Of a DNA stretch of 64,000 nucleotides, positions 61,169 through 64,000 are shown one piece after another; position 1 is the first letter of the stretch, and each line of letters opens with the position of its first letter. Below the pieces are notes generated by a model that saw only the letters and a program-made list of their open reading frames with translations, was not told the origin of the DNA and did no database searches. The stretch is from Polaribacter pectinis (GTDB taxonomy: Bacteria > Bacteroidota > Bacteroidia > Flavobacteriales > Flavobacteriaceae). The stretch lies in contig NZ_CP060695.1 of the NCBI RefSeq assembly GCF_014352875.1, forward strand, positions 3,131,501 through 3,195,500. The letters are read 5' to 3'. Both the position numbers and the translations under genes were made by a program.

Positions 61169-61812
61169 GTAAAAAATATTCTTATGTAGGTGTTTCTTTC
61201 ATTATACTTTTATTTGGTATTTATGTTGTTAGAAATTTAGGTAATAGAGTAAATAAAAAAGATACTTTATATACCTTTAATAAGGTGCCAGATTTTGAAT
61301 TCATAAATCAAAAAGGAAAAAAGATTACGAATAATACATATGATGATAAAGTATATGTGGTAGAATTTTTCTTTTCAACTTGCCCAACTATTTGTCCTAT
61401 TATGAATAAACAAATGGTAACCATTCAAGATGAATTTGCTTTAGATTCTAATTTCGGAATTGCGTCTATTTCTATAACACCAGAAATAGATACTCCAGAA
61501 ACCTTGAGAGAGTACGCAAAAAATACAGGTATAACACATCCTAATTGGCACTTACTAACAGGAAAATCGGAAGAGGTTGTTTATGCTTTGTCAAACAAAG
61601 GGTTTAAGTTATATGCAGGAAAAGGAGATGAAGATCATGGTGGTTTCGAGCATTCAGGTTTATTTGCCTTGGTAGATAAAAACGGATTTATACGTTCTAG
61701 AAAAGACGAATATGGAAACCCAATAATGTATTATAGAGCAATTGAAGAACAAGGTTTTTCAAATCAAATTAAAGAATTAAAAGAAGATATTAAAATTTTG
61801 TTAGATGAGTAA
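61165..61812 (+). CDS. SCO1/SenC family copper chaperone for cytochrome oxidase
   Basis: The 215-residue membrane-anchored thioredoxin-fold protein has the copper-binding motif FFFSTCPTICPIMNKQM (CxxxC), SITPEIDTPETLREYA and a conserved later His in DHGGFEHSGLFALV. SCO proteins deliver copper to the CuA site of subunit II. It overlaps the preceding gene by 4 nt and the DUF420 gene by 8 nt, so these four genes are translationally coupled. Confidence 0.95.
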   Translation: MSKKYSYVGVSFIILLFGIYVVRNLGNRVNKKDTLYTFNKVPDFEFINQKGKKITNNTYDDKVYVVEFFFSTCPTICPIMNKQMVTIQDEFALDSNFGIASISITPEIDTPETLREYAKNTGITHPNWHLLTGKSEEVVYALSNKGFKLYAGKGDEDHGGFEHSGLFALVDKNGFIRSRKDEYGNPIMYYRAIEEQGFSNQIKELKEDIKILLDE

Positions 61813-62344
61813 TTTAGAGCAAGAAAAAAAATATAAAAAAATTATTACTTTATTATCAGTAATAATTCCTTTGGCTGTGGCAGCCTTATTTGGTGTTAAT
61901 TTAAGAAAATTAGGTTTTAATGTAGAACCTTTAACATTTTTACCTCCAATTTATGCAACTATAAATGGGTTAACTGCAATTGTATTAATTGCAGCAGTTG
62001 TTGCAATTAAAAATGGAAATAGAAAGTTACACGAACAACTGAATACCTTTGCAATTGGGTGTTCATTGTTATTTTTACTTTTATACATTGCATATCATAT
62101 GACATCCGACTCCACTAAATTTGGAGGAGAAGGAACTATAAAATACATTTATTATTTTATTTTAATAACACACATTATACTATCTATAATTGTAATTCCT
62201 TTTGTGTTAACTACTTTTATGAGAGCCAAGTTGGGTAATTTTCCACAACATAAAAAAATAGCAAAATTCACATTTCCATTGTGGCTATATGTTGCAATTA
62301 CAGGAGTTGTAGTGTATGTAATGATATCTCCATATTATGCTTAA
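61805..62344 (+). CDS. DUF420 family membrane protein
   Basis: The 179-residue protein has four to five helices with the DUF420 motifs FLPPIYATINGLTAIVLI, HEQLNTFAIGCS and HKKIAKFTFPLWLYVAITGVVVY. His and Tyr residues are characteristic; the related CtaM/CtaG proteins act in oxidase assembly. It overlaps both neighbours by 8 nt and belongs to the SCO operon. Confidence 0.93.
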   Translation: MSNLEQEKKYKKIITLLSVIIPLAVAALFGVNLRKLGFNVEPLTFLPPIYATINGLTAIVLIAAVVAIKNGNRKLHEQLNTFAIGCSLLFLLLYIAYHMTSDSTKFGGEGTIKYIYYFILITHIILSIIVIPFVLTTFMRAKLGNFPQHKKIAKFTFPLWLYVAITGVVVYVMISPYYA

Positions 62345-62558
62345 AAAACAAATTTTAGTATTTTTATTAATGATGATTTTTACGGTAAAATCATCATACT
62401 CTCAATGTGCCATGTGTAAAGCTGTAGTAGAAAATGGAGATGTTTCTATGGCTGAAGGTGTAAATAACGGAATTACCTATTTAATGGTTTTTCCATATCT
62501 TTTAATTGGTATTTTATTCTACGTGATTTACAGATATAAAAAGAAAGCCAAAAATTAA
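62337..62558 (+). CDS. Small membrane protein with QCAMCK motif
   Basis: The 73-residue protein has a signal peptide (about 1-22), a periplasmic CxxC (SQCAMCKAVVENGDVS) and a C-terminal helix (about 45-65) followed by a KKKAKN basic end. Similar short proteins recur right after DUF420 in Flavobacteriia, suggesting a link with oxidase or SCO maturation. CxxC could bind copper or heme, but the role is unknown. It overlaps DUF420 by 8 nt. Confidence 0.75.
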   Translation: MLKKQILVFLLMMIFTVKSSYSQCAMCKAVVENGDVSMAEGVNNGITYLMVFPYLLIGILFYVIYRYKKKAKN

Positions 62559-62781
62559 CATTTCAATAAGAGGAGTTTTCTGTAACATATTCTACTTTTA
62601 GTCGTCTTATTAAAACTATCAAAAGACAGAAGTGTTCAATATTGATGAAAAAGTGTTCGGTTTTAGATAATTAAAAATTATTTAAAAAACGTAAAACACT
62701 CATTATCAGTTTAATTATGCTTTTTTATTTTTTGGTACAACCATTGAAAATCAACCATAAGGAAACATAAAACTTAAAATT
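62559..62781. other. Intergenic region upstream of the efflux gene
   Basis: AT-rich with no protein frame. Two GTGTTC motifs (AAGTGTTCAATATTG, AAAGTGTTCGG) near 62630-62660 are noted. No clear -7 box was found. Confidence 0.4.
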
Positions 62782-64000
62782 TTGAAAACCAAACTTATCT
62801 TATTTGTAGCATTAATTTCTTCAATAGCTACTTTTTCTCAAAAAAAATGGACACTTAAAGAATGTGTAGATCAAGCTTTAGAGAAAAATATTACAATTCA
62901 ACAAAATAAATTAAGTCTAGAAATAGCAGAAACTGATTTAAAAAGTACTAAAGGAAATTTTTTACCTTCTGTAAGTGCAAGTACTGGTGGAAATTTATCT
63001 GCAGGTTCTAATTTCGATCCAGTTACCAATAATAGATCTGCAAGTACAACTTTTTTTGGGGGAAGTGTAGGTTTAAGCGCAGGAATTACCGTGTTTAATG
63101 GGTATAGAAATTTAAATTTATACAAGCAGGCAAAGTTGGGTATTGAGTCTAGCAAATTAGATTTAGAAAAAATAGAGAATGACATTTCTCTATTTGTGGT
63201 AAATGGTTATTTAAATGTGCTTTTTGCTAAAGAAAATTTAGAAGTAGCAAAAGTACAAGCAGAAATTAGTAAAAAACAAATAAAAGCTGCAAATGATAGG
63301 TTTGAAGCTGGTGCAATTGCAAAAGGAGAATTGTTAAATTTTAAATCTACAGCTGCAAACGATTTGCAAAATGTTATTACACAAGAAAATGCTTTAGATC
63401 TTGCTTTATTAAATTTAGCTCAATTGCTTCAAGTTCCAGCAGAAGGTTTTGATGTAGCTCCAATAGATGTTGGTTCACCTTCATCAGATTTATTATATAA
63501 AAGCTCATCTTCTGTTTATGACAAATCTTTAGCTAGGATGCCAGAAATTCAAAGAGCAAAGTTAGCAATTGAAAACGCAGCTTTAGGAATCGAGATAAGT
63601 AAAAGTAGTTATTTGCCAACGGTTACAAGTTCAATATTTGCCAACTCAAATTACAGATATATTATAAAACCATCAGGTGTTCCAACAGGTAGTTTTTTTG
63701 ATCAATTAGACGGAAATTTAGGTTATGGTGTTGGTTTTAATGTAAATATTCCAATTTTTAATGGTTTTAAAACGGATGCAAATGTTAGTAGATCTAAAAT
63801 TAATAAAGAAATTTTTGAAACAAGATTAGAAAGCGAAAAACTAACATTAAAACAAACTATAGAACAAGCATTTTTAGATGTAAAATCTTCTTTAAAAGCT
63901 TACGAAGCAGCAAAAATTTCTTTAGAAGCACAAAAAGAAGCCTTTAAAAACGCACAAGAAAGATACAATTATGGCGCTATGACTTTGTTCGATTTCGATT
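62782..64000 (+). CDS. TolC-family outer-membrane efflux protein, 3' end outside window
   Basis: The 406-codon partial frame begins at a TTG codon after an in-frame stop at 62758, with no ATG in between. It has a signal peptide (about 1-19, TKLILFVALISSIATFSQ) followed by TolC/OEP repeats: WTLKECVDQALEKNITIQQNK, FLPSVSASTGGN, YLNVLFAKENLEVAK, and a second domain repeat with MPEIQRAKLAIENAALGIEI and YLPTVTSSIF. The C-terminal part lies outside. RND/MFP partner genes are expected downstream. Start is uncertain but the family is clear. Confidence 0.93.
   Translation, partial: MKTKLILFVALISSIATFSQKKWTLKECVDQALEKNITIQQNKLSLEIAETDLKSTKGNFLPSVSASTGGNLSAGSNFDPVTNNRSASTTFFGGSVGLSAGITVFNGYRNLNLYKQAKLGIESSKLDLEKIENDISLFVVNGYLNVLFAKENLEVAKVQAEISKKQIKAANDRFEAGAIAKGELLNFKSTAANDLQNVITQENALDLALLNLAQLLQVPAEGFDVAPIDVGSPSSDLLYKSSSSVYDKSLARMPEIQRAKLAIENAALGIEISKSSYLPTVTSSIFANSNYRYIIKPSGVPTGSFFDQLDGNLGYGVGFNVNIPIFNGFKTDANVSRSKINKEIFETRLESEKLTLKQTIEQAFLDVKSSLKAYEAAKISLEAQKEAFKNAQERYNYGAMTLFDFD

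Overview
The window is about 30% GC and comes from a marine flavobacterium. The closest feel is a Polaribacter-like member of the Flavobacteriaceae, though I cannot fix the genus from sequence alone. The signs are Bacteroidota -7 promoter boxes (TAnnTTTG) in front of many genes, few or no Shine-Dalgarno sequences, SusC/SusD proteins, C-terminal type IX secretion (T9SS) domains, lipoproteins with short leaders, a RemB-like gliding protein, LytTR regulators, and the conserved order panD-panC-GT5 fragment-DUF4270-glmS.

Layout. 1-1495: 5' part of a minus-strand secreted FG-GAP/ASPIC protein. 1.6-9.6 kb: housekeeping genes (tRNA-CAU, a small PID-CTERM-like protein, ribE, pdxA, DUF177-rpmF-fabH-accB-accC), an Lrp/AsnC regulator, then a receiver-HPt-LytTR signalling cluster. 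10-12.2 kb: acs and a tRNA-Leu/tRNA-Gly pair. 12.5-31.5 kb: an alginate polysaccharide utilisation locus. 31.5-40.3 kb: radA, an HPP protein, a flippase-like membrane protein, panD/panC, then GT5-DUF4270-glmS. 40.3-47.2 kb: a TonB-like protein, a flavoprotein fragment, MarC, DUF3109, and two LytS-type kinases with a LytTR regulator. 47.4-57.3 kb: DUF4412, a 1321-residue T9SS protein, a lipoprotein, a second TonB-like protein, deoC and RemB. 57.5-62.6 kb: heme O synthase, cytochrome oxidase subunits III/III/IV and SCO genes. 62.8-64.0 kb: start of a TolC-type efflux gene.

The alginate locus holds a putative jelly-roll lyase with a T9SS tail, PL6, PL7, an unknown T9SS protein, PL17, a KdgF-like cupin, SusC, SusD, a PKD lipoprotein, a second PL7, a GntR/FadR regulator, an MFS uronate transporter and an SDR. 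Lyases would cut alginate outside and in the periplasm, SusCD would import oligomers, PL17 would release unsaturated monouronate, KdgF would open it to DEH, and the MFS and SDR would import and reduce DEH to KDG. KDG kinase and KDPG aldolase are not in the window.

The strongest non-gene signal is a palindrome, TTGGTWWACCAA. It occurs at all five promoters of this locus, mostly as tandem copies exactly 13 bp apart, with the first copy fused to the -7 box. It is absent from the regulator's own promoter. Other signals are 21-bp-period direct repeats beside both LytTR systems, two candidate small RNAs, two structured intergenic elements and two apparently leaderless genes.
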